Assembly (NCBI RefSeq): GCF_001274785.1
Contig: NZ_LHPI01000016.1
Location: 62,001-126,000 of the forward strand
DNA from: Vibrio hepatarius
Lineage (GTDB): Bacteria > Pseudomonadota > Gammaproteobacteria > Enterobacterales > Vibrionaceae
Length of the DNA: 64,000 bases
Reading direction: 5' to 3'
Positions 35,643-44,223 of this stretch are shown piece after piece (the stretch's first letter is position 1; each line of letters begins with the position of its first letter). The translations under genes were made by a program, and so were the position numbers. A model generated the notes under the pieces. The model searched no databases. It was not told the origin of the DNA and was given only the letters and a program-made list of their open reading frames with translations.

Positions 35643-36721
35643 TGACATTACTTACTTTTAACAGTTTGATTCTCTCTTTTATATTTGTCTTGTTATGTTC
35701 TTTCTTTGTTTTATTTAAATTTGAGGTGTTTAATAAGATATATATTTTTATTGCCACTGCTTTTTGCTACAGTATTGCTATTCGTGATAGGGGATGGGAT
35801 GTTCAACTCTATAAAAATATATATTCTTCAGTTAATGGCTTATCTTTTCTTTCAGAAGAATTAACGTGGCTTGAACCCAGTTTTATTTTTATTATAGCTA
35901 CACTTCGAACGATAAATGCGCCTTTTTTTGTGTTTAGTTTGGCCTGGGCTATTATTACATTTTGGTTTCTATCTAAGGTCATATGTAAGCTAGATAGATA
36001 TGTTCTTATTATAATATCTTTGTTTTTTTTTCTATACTTTTATCGAGGCCCTTATGGACAAGTAAGGCAGGGCTTGTCGTTGGTTATGTTCCTTTACTCT
36101 ATTTCATTTTTATCTAATAAAGAGTACTTGAAATATACATTCATAAATTCGCTAGCTCTAACTGTCCATAGTACTGCCATTATGAGTTTTCCTTTTCTTT
36201 TCTTTTATTTGATATTTGAGAAATCAAATAGACAGTTTTTAAACATTTTTGTTGCGTGTGCTGTCATAATCAGCTTTATTGATATCTCCAGCTTGTTTAG
36301 TACGTTATTGAATTATATAGATTTAGGGAGAGTAGGATATAAATTTAATTACTATCTCTCTAGTTCTAGACTGAAAGGTCTCAGTGTCAATATAGAAACT
36401 GTAAGGATGTTATTCGTTATTTCGGTTGTTTCTTTTATTTATCCTAGGATGGATGAGCTTGATAAATATCTCAGAAACCTTATTTTAGCTTATTATTTTG
36501 GTGTTATTTTGTATTTTATTTTGTCTTTTGACCTAAGAATAGCATCGAGAAGTGCTCGAGCGTTTTTGATGACTGAGATTATCATCCTACCTTTTGCGCT
36601 AGATTTTATTTATAATAGAACCAATAAATTTTTCTACAGGTTAACGCTACTAATAATATGCTTAGGATACTTGGCTCTTGAGTTATACATGATGGGAAGC
36701 GGAGAAATTATCTATGGGTGA
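35642..36721 (+). CDS. wzy: EpsG-family O-antigen polymerase (Wzy)
   Basis: A 359-residue polytopic membrane protein with about ten hydrophobic segments. RDRGWDVQLYKNIY near residue 46, the YRGPYGQVRQGLSLVMF block near 135 and LTVHSTAIM are the EpsG-family landmarks (an Arg-Gln motif and a His-Ser motif). Such proteins polymerise repeat units in the periplasm, with Wzx and Wzz. It overlaps its neighbours on both sides (TAATG upstream, 8 nt downstream). It is the only polymerase candidate in the locus apart from the WaaL-like protein outside it. Confidence 0.78.
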   Translation: MTLLTFNSLILSFIFVLLCSFFVLFKFEVFNKIYIFIATAFCYSIAIRDRGWDVQLYKNIYSSVNGLSFLSEELTWLEPSFIFIIATLRTINAPFFVFSLAWAIITFWFLSKVICKLDRYVLIIISLFFFLYFYRGPYGQVRQGLSLVMFLYSISFLSNKEYLKYTFINSLALTVHSTAIMSFPFLFFYLIFEKSNRQFLNIFVACAVIISFIDISSLFSTLLNYIDLGRVGYKFNYYLSSSRLKGLSVNIETVRMLFVISVVSFIYPRMDELDKYLRNLILAYYFGVILYFILSFDLRIASRSARAFLMTEIIILPFALDFIYNRTNKFFYRLTLLIICLGYLALELYMMGSGEIIYG

Positions 36722-37514
36722 AATGCCTAATATTCAAATACTTATGGCAACAATGTTCAAAAGTAAACTAGATGACATTAATTGGTCTTCAAAAGGTGTG
36801 GTAAGTGATGTGATCCTGATAAATCAAGGTGATTTCGAGGGTGTTGAGCAATCAGAGCAAGTAAAAATGGTGTCCACGCAAGAACGGGGTAGCTCTAAAA
36901 GTAGAAACTTGGCGTTAAAACATGCTGATGGTGATATTTGCATTATTGCCGATGACGACGTCAGTTACTTAAGTGGCTACGAAGAAATTATCAGAAAAGC
37001 CTATGAAGATTATCCTGACGCTGACATCATTACATTTCAGATTCAAACGACAGAAGGTAACCCTTTTAAAGGAAACTACATCACTGAAGCTCGTAAACAT
37101 ACAGCTTTATCCGTACTTAAATGTGCCTCAATTGAGATTACTTTCAAAAATCAATCCATTCGGGAGGCGGGTCTCAATTTGGATTTGGAGTTTGGCTTGG
37201 GTAGTAAGTATCGAGTTCATGATGAGATTATTTTCCTTAAAGATGCGTTAGATGCAGGGCTTAGATGTTACTACGTTCCAGTACCTATTGTTGTTCATCC
37301 TCCAGAAAGTTCTGGTACTGATTATAATCAGGATTTACTTTATTCAAAAGGTGCTGCTTTTTATAGGCTTTTTGGAATAAAAGGTCTTGCATTCGACCTG
37401 ATTTTTTCTATAAAAAAACACAACGAATACAAAGGGAAATTCAGCTTTATTGAATGTTTAAGATTAATGGTAAAAGGCACATTAGAATATAGAGAGGAAC
37501 ATATTAATGGATAA
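36714..37514 (+). CDS. Glycosyltransferase family 2-like
   Basis: A 266-residue GT-A-like protein. IQILMATMF takes the place of the usual VSVIIP start, then SQERGSSKSRNLALKHADGD leads into IIADDDVSY as the acidic metal-binding cluster. The C-terminal part includes VVHPPESSG. Glycosyltransferases of this look occur beside the FAD mutase-like gene in polysaccharide loci. Start ATG 36714 lies inside the 3' end of wzy; ATG 36723 is an alternative. Donor unknown. Confidence 0.72.
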   Translation: MGEMPNIQILMATMFKSKLDDINWSSKGVVSDVILINQGDFEGVEQSEQVKMVSTQERGSSKSRNLALKHADGDICIIADDDVSYLSGYEEIIRKAYEDYPDADIITFQIQTTEGNPFKGNYITEARKHTALSVLKCASIEITFKNQSIREAGLNLDLEFGLGSKYRVHDEIIFLKDALDAGLRCYYVPVPIVVHPPESSGTDYNQDLLYSKGAAFYRLFGIKGLAFDLIFSIKKHNEYKGKFSFIECLRLMVKGTLEYREEHING

Positions 37515-38766
37515 GGTAAAATATCTTATTATCGGCGGAGGTGTTTCTGGTTTAGCTTTTGCTAATTTTGTCGAAAGTGAAGACTACCTTATTCTTGAAA
37601 AAGAAAATGAATTAGGTGGATACTGTCGAACGATTTACCAAGATGGTTTTGTTTGGGATTTTGCAGGACATTTTTTTCACTTTGCGACTGATACGTTAAA
37701 AAGATTTTTCCAAGAGCGTATAGATACTAAAGAGCTTGTAGAGCGTGAAAAAGTGACTAAAATCTACTTTGATGATAACTATGTAGATTTTCCATTTCAA
37801 TCAAATATCCATCAACTTCCAAAAGACAAGTTCATTGAATGTTTATACGATCTTTACTTTAGGGAAGATAAAACTGAATATAATTCTTTTCTTGATATGC
37901 TTTACTCAAAATTTGGTAAAGCCATCACTGAATATTTCCTTAAGCCTTACAATGAAAAACTATATGCTTGTGATCTAGATAGTCTTGACGTTGACGCTAT
38001 GGGACGATTTTTCCCCTATGCCAACCTAGACCAAGTTGTATCATCATTTAAGAAACAATCTGTTTCTAGCTATAATGCCACATTCCTGTATCCAAAAAAT
38101 GGCGCTAAGGTTTTTGTAGATGCTTTGTCTAAAAGTATACCTGAACGTAACGTTGCACTGAACGAGCAACTACTTTCTATTGACTTAGACAAAAAAACTG
38201 CTATTACCAATCTTCGAGAAATCAAGTATGAATATTTGATTAACTCTATGCCACTTAAGGCATTAATGAAGTCTGTGAATCGAAACGATTTAAATATGCT
38301 TGCAGAAAACTTGACATATAATAAGGTCCTTGTTTTCAACTTGGGGTTTGACAAAAAGTCATCACTGAAAGATGTTCATTGGTTGTATTTCCCTCAGAAA
38401 GAAATCAACTTCTATCGTGTAGGATTTTACGACAATATACTAAAAACTGATCGCTTAAGTATGTACGTTGAAATAGGTTATAACCCGTTTGAAGAAGTAA
38501 ATATCGATGAGCAACTGTCTAAGACATTGGAGTGCCTAAAGTCTACTGGAATTATTACTGATCACAAGCTTGTGTCAAGTTGCTCCATAATCATGGATCC
38601 GGCCTACGTACACGTTAGTGAAAGATCAAACCAGATTAAACGCAATGCATTATTAGTTCTTGCCGAGCACCAAGTGTATTCAATTGGCCGTTATGGCGAT
38701 TGGAAGTATTGTTCGATTGAAGACTCAATGACAGACGCTATTGAACTAGCTAAGGAAATCAGTTGA
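37507..38766 (+). CDS. FAD-dependent oxidoreductase, UDP-galactopyranose mutase-like
   Basis: A 419-residue flavoprotein with the dinucleotide-binding motif YLIIGGGVSGLAFANF, an acidic residue ending the second strand (LILEKENELGG) and WDFAGHFFH. This N-terminus resembles UDP-galactopyranose mutase and protoporphyrinogen oxidase-like amine oxidases. The C-terminal FAD block is YSIGRYGDWKYCSIEDSM. It may interconvert pyranose and furanose sugar nucleotides, or desaturate or oxidise a sugar. The classical Glf signature is not convincing, so I leave the reaction open. It overlaps the preceding GT gene by 8 nt. Confidence 0.68.
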   Translation: MDKVKYLIIGGGVSGLAFANFVESEDYLILEKENELGGYCRTIYQDGFVWDFAGHFFHFATDTLKRFFQERIDTKELVEREKVTKIYFDDNYVDFPFQSNIHQLPKDKFIECLYDLYFREDKTEYNSFLDMLYSKFGKAITEYFLKPYNEKLYACDLDSLDVDAMGRFFPYANLDQVVSSFKKQSVSSYNATFLYPKNGAKVFVDALSKSIPERNVALNEQLLSIDLDKKTAITNLREIKYEYLINSMPLKALMKSVNRNDLNMLAENLTYNKVLVFNLGFDKKSSLKDVHWLYFPQKEINFYRVGFYDNILKTDRLSMYVEIGYNPFEEVNIDEQLSKTLECLKSTGIITDHKLVSSCSIIMDPAYVHVSERSNQIKRNALLVLAEHQVYSIGRYGDWKYCSIEDSMTDAIELAKEIS

Positions 38767-39527
38767 CTTATATTTCAGGGGTAGTTTCGATTGTAATGCC
38801 TGCTCACAATAGTGAGAGGTACATTAGTGAAAGTATTGAGTCTATCATTAGTCAAACCTACCCAAACTGGGAACTAATTATTATTGATGACGCTTCTACT
38901 GATAATACTGCTAGTGTGGTAAAGGAGATAGAGGATAATCGTATAACTCTTGTCTCCAACAAAATTAATCTTGGGGTTGCATTAAGTAGAAACAAAGCTA
39001 TTGAGCTTTCACGCGGGCAGTATTTGGCCTTTTTAGACAGCGATGATATTTGGATGCCAACAAAGCTTGAACAACAAATCGAAACCATAAAAACTAATGA
39101 AAATGCTGTTTGTTGTCATACTGCATATACACGCTTTTATGATAAATCAAAAAAATCAAATCTTGTAAGGGCACGCAGAGTTGTTACTTTTGAAACTTTG
39201 CTAAAATCTAACTTTATAGGTAACCTTACTGGGCTGATTGATAGAAGTAAGGTAGAACAGGTAATTCAAAAACCGGTTAAACATGAAGATTATCTTATGT
39301 GGTTAGAGATATTAAGCTCTAAACCAGATTGTATTTCGATAGGAATAGATCAAAACCTAGCGAAGTATCGTGTTCATTCTAACTCACTGAGCGCAAATAA
39401 GTTGAGATCTGCCATGTGGCATTGGAATGTACTCAACAACATCCCAAGTGTTAGCCGAATAAAAGCCATATATTTTTTTTCTAACTATCTATTCTACTCG
39501 TTGGTGAAGAGAAATTCGATGAAATAA
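38763..39527 (+). CDS. Glycosyltransferase family 2
   Basis: A 254-residue GT-A enzyme with VSIVMPAHNSERYISESIES, LIIIDDASTDNT and AFLDSDDIW, giving all three classical GT2 motifs including the DxD-type SDD. It starts at a TTG that overlaps the preceding TGA (TTGA), with AAGGA six bases upstream; no ATG precedes the first motif, so TTG is needed. Probably adds a sugar to the O-unit. It is the last gene of the rightward O-antigen operon and is followed by a hairpin terminator. Confidence 0.85.
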   Translation: MTYISGVVSIVMPAHNSERYISESIESIISQTYPNWELIIIDDASTDNTASVVKEIEDNRITLVSNKINLGVALSRNKAIELSRGQYLAFLDSDDIWMPTKLEQQIETIKTNENAVCCHTAYTRFYDKSKKSNLVRARRVVTFETLLKSNFIGNLTGLIDRSKVEQVIQKPVKHEDYLMWLEILSSKPDCISIGIDQNLAKYRVHSNSLSANKLRSAMWHWNVLNNIPSVSRIKAIYFFSNYLFYSLVKRNSMK

Positions 39528-39528
39528 G

Positions 39529-39561
39529 CATAAATCTACTCTCTGGATTTATGTTTATTTT
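39529..39561 (+). terminator. Terminator at the end of the O-antigen operon
   Basis: CATAAATC (39529-39536) pairs with GATTTATG (39546-39553) across a 9-nt loop, followed by a T-rich stretch on the plus strand. Confidence 0.6.
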
Positions 39562-40787
39562 GCTCCAAATCCAGTCATCATTGTTTTGAGTGTTTTCAGC
39601 ACGATATTCATATCCAGCCAGAAAGAAAGGTGTTTGATATAGTAAAGATCGTGCGCGAGCTTTTCTCTGGTTGAATCCGTATCATCGGCATAACCTTGTA
39701 CTGTTTGTGCCCAGCCGGTGATTCCGGGCTTAACCATATGGCGATAACCGTAGAATGGAATCTCTTGTTCAAACTGTTTTACGAAGCTTTCTTGTTCTGG
39801 TCTTGGGCCAATTAATGACATCTCACCTTTTAGCACATTAAAAAACTGAGGAAGTTCGTCTATTCGCACTTTTCGAATTACTCGTCCTACCTTCGTTACT
39901 CGAGCTTGTTCTTCTGTAGCAAACTTGTCTTCTGCTCCGGCTTGTTTCACCGTCATGCTGCGGAACTTGTATATTTTAAATACTTTGCCACCTTGTCCTA
40001 CTCGTTCTTGAATAAACATTACAGGTCCTGGACTTTCCAGCTTTATTAGAATTGAAGTCACAAACATTATCGGTAGAGTAATGGGAAAGCTCAAAATGAT
40101 AAGTACAGATTCCCAGACACGTTTGATGTTGTGATAAATAGGACTAGGAACAAGAGTACCAATCGCGTTTTCGGAAAGATGGCACGTTTGTACTTTTCCT
40201 TCGATCATTTCGCGAATGCTTTCAGAATGGAAAACTGGAATGTTGTTGATACTGCAATCTGCAACAAACTTTTCCTGCTCGGGAGTGAGTTTGTTATGCA
40301 GATCGACAACTAAACCATCTGCTACAGCCGCCATTGCTAACGGTTCGTTTAACGGAGATAGATTGATACGCTTGTTTTGAGAGTCGATAGAATTGACGTC
40401 AAAGTTATTGATTGCGCTGAGCTGGAGTTTTTCTGGGCCTTTAATGAATATTGCTGAGAAGTACATCCAGACTAGATGAGAACTAAAGGCATACAACAAA
40501 ACTTCTCGAGAATAGTCGATTCTAAGTAGCAGTATCAATGCCATTGCGATGGCGTATACCGAAGTTAATACAGGTAAAATATAGTATTTTCGATCGACTA
40601 ATAGGTAGTTAGTGATTTTGGGAATAGTGATCGATGTTGCTATATAGGCGCAACTTACAAGCCAAAAGCTATTGACGACACTTAGAGGTAAGTTGTCTCT
40701 AAAACCTGTGATCGCATGTAAAAGAATCAGAGTTCCAAGTACACCTATACCATGGCATACAATCGAGTTTTGTAAGAGTTTGCGCAC
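39555..40787 (-). CDS. Polyprenyl glycosylphosphotransferase (initiating sugar transferase)
   Basis: A 410-residue bacterial sugar transferase. About four N-terminal transmembrane segments precede a degenerate cytoplasmic domain, then one membrane re-entrant segment and the catalytic domain. KFRSMTVKQAG, KVRIDELPQFFNVLKGEMSLIGPRPE and KPGITGWAQ are the characteristic motifs. Members transfer a sugar-1-phosphate (Glc, Gal or QuiNAc-type) to undecaprenyl phosphate and start repeat-unit synthesis. Shorter than WcaJ. It is convergent with the O-antigen operon and presumably supplies its lipid-linked primer. The sugar is not predictable. Confidence 0.85.
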   Translation of the reverse strand: MRKLLQNSIVCHGIGVLGTLILLHAITGFRDNLPLSVVNSFWLVSCAYIATSITIPKITNYLLVDRKYYILPVLTSVYAIAMALILLLRIDYSREVLLYAFSSHLVWMYFSAIFIKGPEKLQLSAINNFDVNSIDSQNKRINLSPLNEPLAMAAVADGLVVDLHNKLTPEQEKFVADCSINNIPVFHSESIREMIEGKVQTCHLSENAIGTLVPSPIYHNIKRVWESVLIILSFPITLPIMFVTSILIKLESPGPVMFIQERVGQGGKVFKIYKFRSMTVKQAGAEDKFATEEQARVTKVGRVIRKVRIDELPQFFNVLKGEMSLIGPRPEQESFVKQFEQEIPFYGYRHMVKPGITGWAQTVQGYADDTDSTREKLAHDLYYIKHLSFWLDMNIVLKTLKTMMTGFGAK

Positions 40788-40858
40788 GTTTACTTACCTA
40801 TTATCATTTTAGGACGGGTATGCTACCACAATTGCTATGGCTTTAAAGGTTGTCTGTA

Positions 40859-41476
40859 TTATTGCGTGATTGCATAAACACACCTTCTTTCGCCTTCCAC
40901 GATGTGTTCTGTCCGCGAGACCAAATAATCGTCACCGATCAGTCTTTGGAATACATTGAGTTCAGACTGGCACAACGAGCGGCATCGTGTTGCGGCTTTA
41001 CAAATAGGGCAGTGGTTTTCAATAAACAGAAAGCCAGATGGTGTTTGTTGTAGCTCTGCCATATAGCCTTCAGCACTTCGTAGTTCGACCAGTTTTTGGA
41101 GTTTAGAATGAAGTGTCAGGCAATCTTGCATCGCCGTGCGATATGATTGATAAACACTGTTTTCGCGCTCTAGGGCAACTTTTTCCAATCCTTCCTGGCC
41201 AAAAAGATGTTCGACGGCATCAATCACTTGAATAGTTAGGTCTCGATGACGATCTGAAAACTGATCGTGTCCTTTTGGCGTTAACGACCAGTGACGATTC
41301 GGGCGACCAACCTTAGCTTTGATATCTTCAAACTGTAGCAAGCCGTCTTCTTCTAAAGCTTGCAAGTGTTGGCGCGCGCCCATCGAAGTCATCCCAAACT
41401 CTTCAGATAGTTGTTTGGCTGTTACCGCTCCGTTACGTTTGATTGATTCTAATATTCGGTCAGTCGTTTTCATCAC
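40859..41476 (-). CDS. HTH transcriptional regulator with SufR-like cysteine cluster
   Basis: A 205-residue regulator. Residues 1-60 are a winged-helix DNA-binding domain of DeoR/ArsR type (AVTAKQLSEEFGMTSMGARQ). The C-terminal domain contains cysteines at 156, 159, 165, 169 and 199, including a C-x12-C pair (156 and 169) reminiscent of the Fe-S binding repressor SufR. Zinc binding is the alternative. Target genes are unknown, and it is not next to suf genes. It stands alone between the sugar transferase and birA. Confidence 0.75.
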   Translation of the reverse strand: MMKTTDRILESIKRNGAVTAKQLSEEFGMTSMGARQHLQALEEDGLLQFEDIKAKVGRPNRHWSLTPKGHDQFSDRHRDLTIQVIDAVEHLFGQEGLEKVALERENSVYQSYRTAMQDCLTLHSKLQKLVELRSAEGYMAELQQTPSGFLFIENHCPICKAATRCRSLCQSELNVFQRLIGDDYLVSRTEHIVEGERRCVYAITQ

Positions 41477-41551
41477 TACACTCCATATACCTGAAATATT
41501 ATGGAGGAATGGCTTAATAAAGCAAAGGTTTGATTAAGTCAGGGTGAGTGA

Positions 41552-42517
41552 TTAGCTCTCTGTTCCGCGTAGAGAAATTTCACCACCGATGAAAGACTCC
41601 ACGCCATTTTCTGTTTCTAGTAATACTGCGCCTTGCTCATTAATTCCTTTGGCAATACCGGTAATTTCTCTTGGACCCATGATGAGTTTGATCGGACGGC
41701 CTAAAAAGTTATCTAATCGGTTCCAACGTTCGACAAAGCCTGACATACCGTAGATCTCATAGTCGTTTAAGGCATTATTGAGTGTATTAATCATTGTAAT
41801 CGCGAGCTGATTGCGGTCGATATGTTCTTTATCTGCCACTTCGGCAAGGCTTGCCCAAGGTTGGGTGATTCCTTCTGTCTGCTCAGACATCATTAAGTTC
41901 ATGCCCATACCGATAACAAGATTTGCGGCGCCGCCAGCTTGACCTGACATTTCGACTAATATCCCTGCCAGCTTTCGGTCTTGGTAGTAGAGATCATTTG
42001 GCCACTTTAGCTTTACGCCGTTGAGTCCAAGTTTTTCTAAAGCTTCAACAATAGCGACACCAACCACCAGACTAAGACCCATAGCCGCGGCCATTCCCGC
42101 ATCTAGGCGCCAAAACATCGACATATATAAGTTTGAGCCGAATGGTGATACCCATTCTCTGCCGCGTCGCCCTCTGCCTTTTGCTTGATACTCAGCAATA
42201 CACACCGAGCCTGATTCTAGCTCGTTGACCCGATCCAATAAGTATTGGTTGGTTGAGTCAATGATCGGAATAAGTTCAACGGGAGCGTTTAGGCTCGCTT
42301 TTAATATCGATTCGTCTAGTAACTGCAATGGTTGAGAGAGTTGATAGCCTTTGCCCTGCACGCGAAAGATATCGATTCCCCAATCTTGTATGCCTTTGAT
42401 ATGTTTGCTGATTGCCGCTCGTGAAACGCCGAGTTGTTCGCCTAACTCTTCGCCTGAGATAAAATCCCCTGTTGAAAGGGTTTTTAGGATTGCGAGTTTG
42501 ATCGTGTGCTCTTTCAT
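41552..42517 (-). CDS. birA: Bifunctional biotin--protein ligase / biotin operon repressor
   Basis: A 321-residue protein with an N-terminal winged helix (GEQLGVSRAAISKHIKG), followed by the ligase domain with GRGRRGREWVSP (ATP/biotin loop) and KWPNDLYY. It makes biotinyl-AMP, attaches biotin to AccB (encoded at 63333-63794), and represses the bio operon when acceptor is scarce. The presence of the DNA-binding domain indicates the repressor form. Its ATG overlaps the murB stop (ATGA), the classic murB-birA arrangement. Confidence 0.97.
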   Translation of the reverse strand: MKEHTIKLAILKTLSTGDFISGEELGEQLGVSRAAISKHIKGIQDWGIDIFRVQGKGYQLSQPLQLLDESILKASLNAPVELIPIIDSTNQYLLDRVNELESGSVCIAEYQAKGRGRRGREWVSPFGSNLYMSMFWRLDAGMAAAMGLSLVVGVAIVEALEKLGLNGVKLKWPNDLYYQDRKLAGILVEMSGQAGGAANLVIGMGMNLMMSEQTEGITQPWASLAEVADKEHIDRNQLAITMINTLNNALNDYEIYGMSGFVERWNRLDNFLGRPIKLIMGPREITGIAKGINEQGAVLLETENGVESFIGGEISLRGTES

Positions 42518-43569
42518 TGGCGTTGCTCCAAAATCTCACTCAGGTTGGTCTCTGCTAATGCTCCGATAAAGCGAACTTCATGTTCTAGCTCGATACCATA
42601 CATCTCTTTTACTTGCGCACGAACAACTGCCGCTAGTTCAACGATATCATTGGCAGTTGCATTGTCTCTGTTTACCAATACTAGGGCTTGATTCGGATGC
42701 ACTTGCGCCCCGTTAACCGCTGTACCTTTTAAGCCACATTGGTCAATTAACCAGCCGGCTGCGACTTTAACACCGCTGTCGGTTGGGTATGCGACAAGAT
42801 CTGGGTATTTAGATTTGAGTGCAGTGTAGTGATGTTCTCCAATCACTGGGTTTTTGAAGAAACTCCCCGCATTACCAGTCACTGCTGGGTCTGGCAGTTT
42901 ATCCATGCGTACTTGGCAAACTCGCTCAAAGATCTCTTGCGCAGACACAGTTTGAGCATCGAACGATTTGAGCGGACCGTACTCAATGTTGGGCTCCCAG
43001 TTCTTGCTAAGTTTTAACCCAATTGCCACCACAATGGCCTTTTGGTACAGCTCGTGTTTGAAAATTGAATCGCGATAACCGAACTGACACTCTTGGTTAG
43101 TAAGACGTTTAATTTCAAACGTTTCTAAGCAAAGAACGTCCACGTACTCACATACATCTTTCAATTCGATGCCGTAAGCGCCGATGTTTTGAATGGGGGC
43201 ACTTCCCGCACAACCGGGAATCAGCGCTAAATTTTCCAAGCCGGCGTAACCTTGCTCGACACTCCACTCAACTAATGACGGCCAGTCTTCTCCCGCTTTA
43301 ATATGTAAGTGCCAATGTCGCTCCGACTCCAACACTTGCTTTCCTTGTAAGCGATTGACTATGACCACGCCTTGATACGGTTGGGTAAACAACATATTGC
43401 TACCTTTACCAAGCATGAGCTTAGGTAAATCTTGCCATTGAGGATTTTGATACACAGAGATCATCTCTTGCACCGAAGATATTTCAACAAGGTATGCGCA
43501 AGTCTGTGAAATGGAGAAAGTGTGGTAAGCCGATAGGTCGGCATCGGTCAAAATTTGCATCACGGTCAT
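42514..43569 (-). CDS. murB: UDP-N-acetylenolpyruvoylglucosamine reductase
   Basis: FAD enzyme of 351 residues that reduces enolpyruvyl-UDP-GlcNAc to UDP-MurNAc with NADPH, for peptidoglycan synthesis. The FAD-binding block LGKGSNML, the IGAYG segment in NIGAYGIELKD, GYRDSIFK, NAGSFFKNP (catalytic Ser) and the C-terminal LEHEVRFIG are all present, as in type I MurB of E. coli. Start ATG 43569, with ATG 43560 as an alternative. It is coupled to birA downstream. Confidence 0.97.
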   Translation of the reverse strand: MTVMQILTDADLSAYHTFSISQTCAYLVEISSVQEMISVYQNPQWQDLPKLMLGKGSNMLFTQPYQGVVIVNRLQGKQVLESERHWHLHIKAGEDWPSLVEWSVEQGYAGLENLALIPGCAGSAPIQNIGAYGIELKDVCEYVDVLCLETFEIKRLTNQECQFGYRDSIFKHELYQKAIVVAIGLKLSKNWEPNIEYGPLKSFDAQTVSAQEIFERVCQVRMDKLPDPAVTGNAGSFFKNPVIGEHHYTALKSKYPDLVAYPTDSGVKVAAGWLIDQCGLKGTAVNGAQVHPNQALVLVNRDNATANDIVELAAVVRAQVKEMYGIELEHEVRFIGALAETNLSEILEQRQ

Positions 43570-43619
43570 TGGGTCATCTAAACTGCGGACATTCTACATT
43601 AAATTAGTCTATTACGATA

Positions 43620-44045
43620 ATGAGCAACCTTAGCTTCGGCATCTTAGACCCGATTAAACTTCCTCTTGTCAGCAGACTGTACAAAGCGCATTACTCATCA
43701 GGAAAAGCGAAGAAAGATGAACTTACGGTCGTTGCTTACCATGAGGGTAAGTTAATTGCGGTAGTACGCTTTCGCTCGGTAGAGCAGTTTCGTTTGTTAA
43801 CAGGTATGTTGGTTGTACCTGAGCACAGGGAGCAGGGCATCGGACATAAATTGATAGAGTATTGCCAACATTCTGTTCTGCAACATGGTGATTTTTGTTT
43901 TGCCTATGAACATCTGGAAGCTTTTTATGCGGCGCATGATTTTAAGGCTGTTGAGCCTCATCAGTTACCTAATTCGCTAAAAATGTCTTTTGAACGCTAT
44001 GTTAACAGTGGAAAGAGACTCGTTGCGATGCAATATCAGGCATAA
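43620..44045 (+). CDS. GNAT family N-acetyltransferase
   Basis: A 141-residue single-domain acetyltransferase. The acetyl-CoA loop is visible in LVVPEHREQGIGHKLIEYC (R/Q-x-x-G-x-G/A type: REQGIGHKL), preceded by the strand LLTGMLVVP. The substrate is unknown. It is divergent from murB with a 50-nt gap. The 178 nt that follow, up to pssA, hold no gene that I can see. Confidence 0.82.
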   Translation: MSNLSFGILDPIKLPLVSRLYKAHYSSGKAKKDELTVVAYHEGKLIAVVRFRSVEQFRLLTGMLVVPEHREQGIGHKLIEYCQHSVLQHGDFCFAYEHLEAFYAAHDFKAVEPHQLPNSLKMSFERYVNSGKRLVAMQYQA

Positions 44046-44223
44046 TTCGCTTCGCTTTGATGACTATCAACGAACTCTCAATCTTGCGTACTCTTTCACC
44101 ATGCTGTGAGCTAGAGGCAATTCTTGACGTCATAAGGCGAAAACTCAGAGCTCATTTCTAGGCAAATTCGACCATATTTTGTTAATATCGCTCTCCACTT
44201 TAAGTAAAGGTACTGCATCCAAC

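Noticed and set aside
44046..44223. Possible small gene or tRNA between the GNAT gene and pssA
   Set aside because: No open frame with a start signal and no cloverleaf were found. It looks like a promoter region only.
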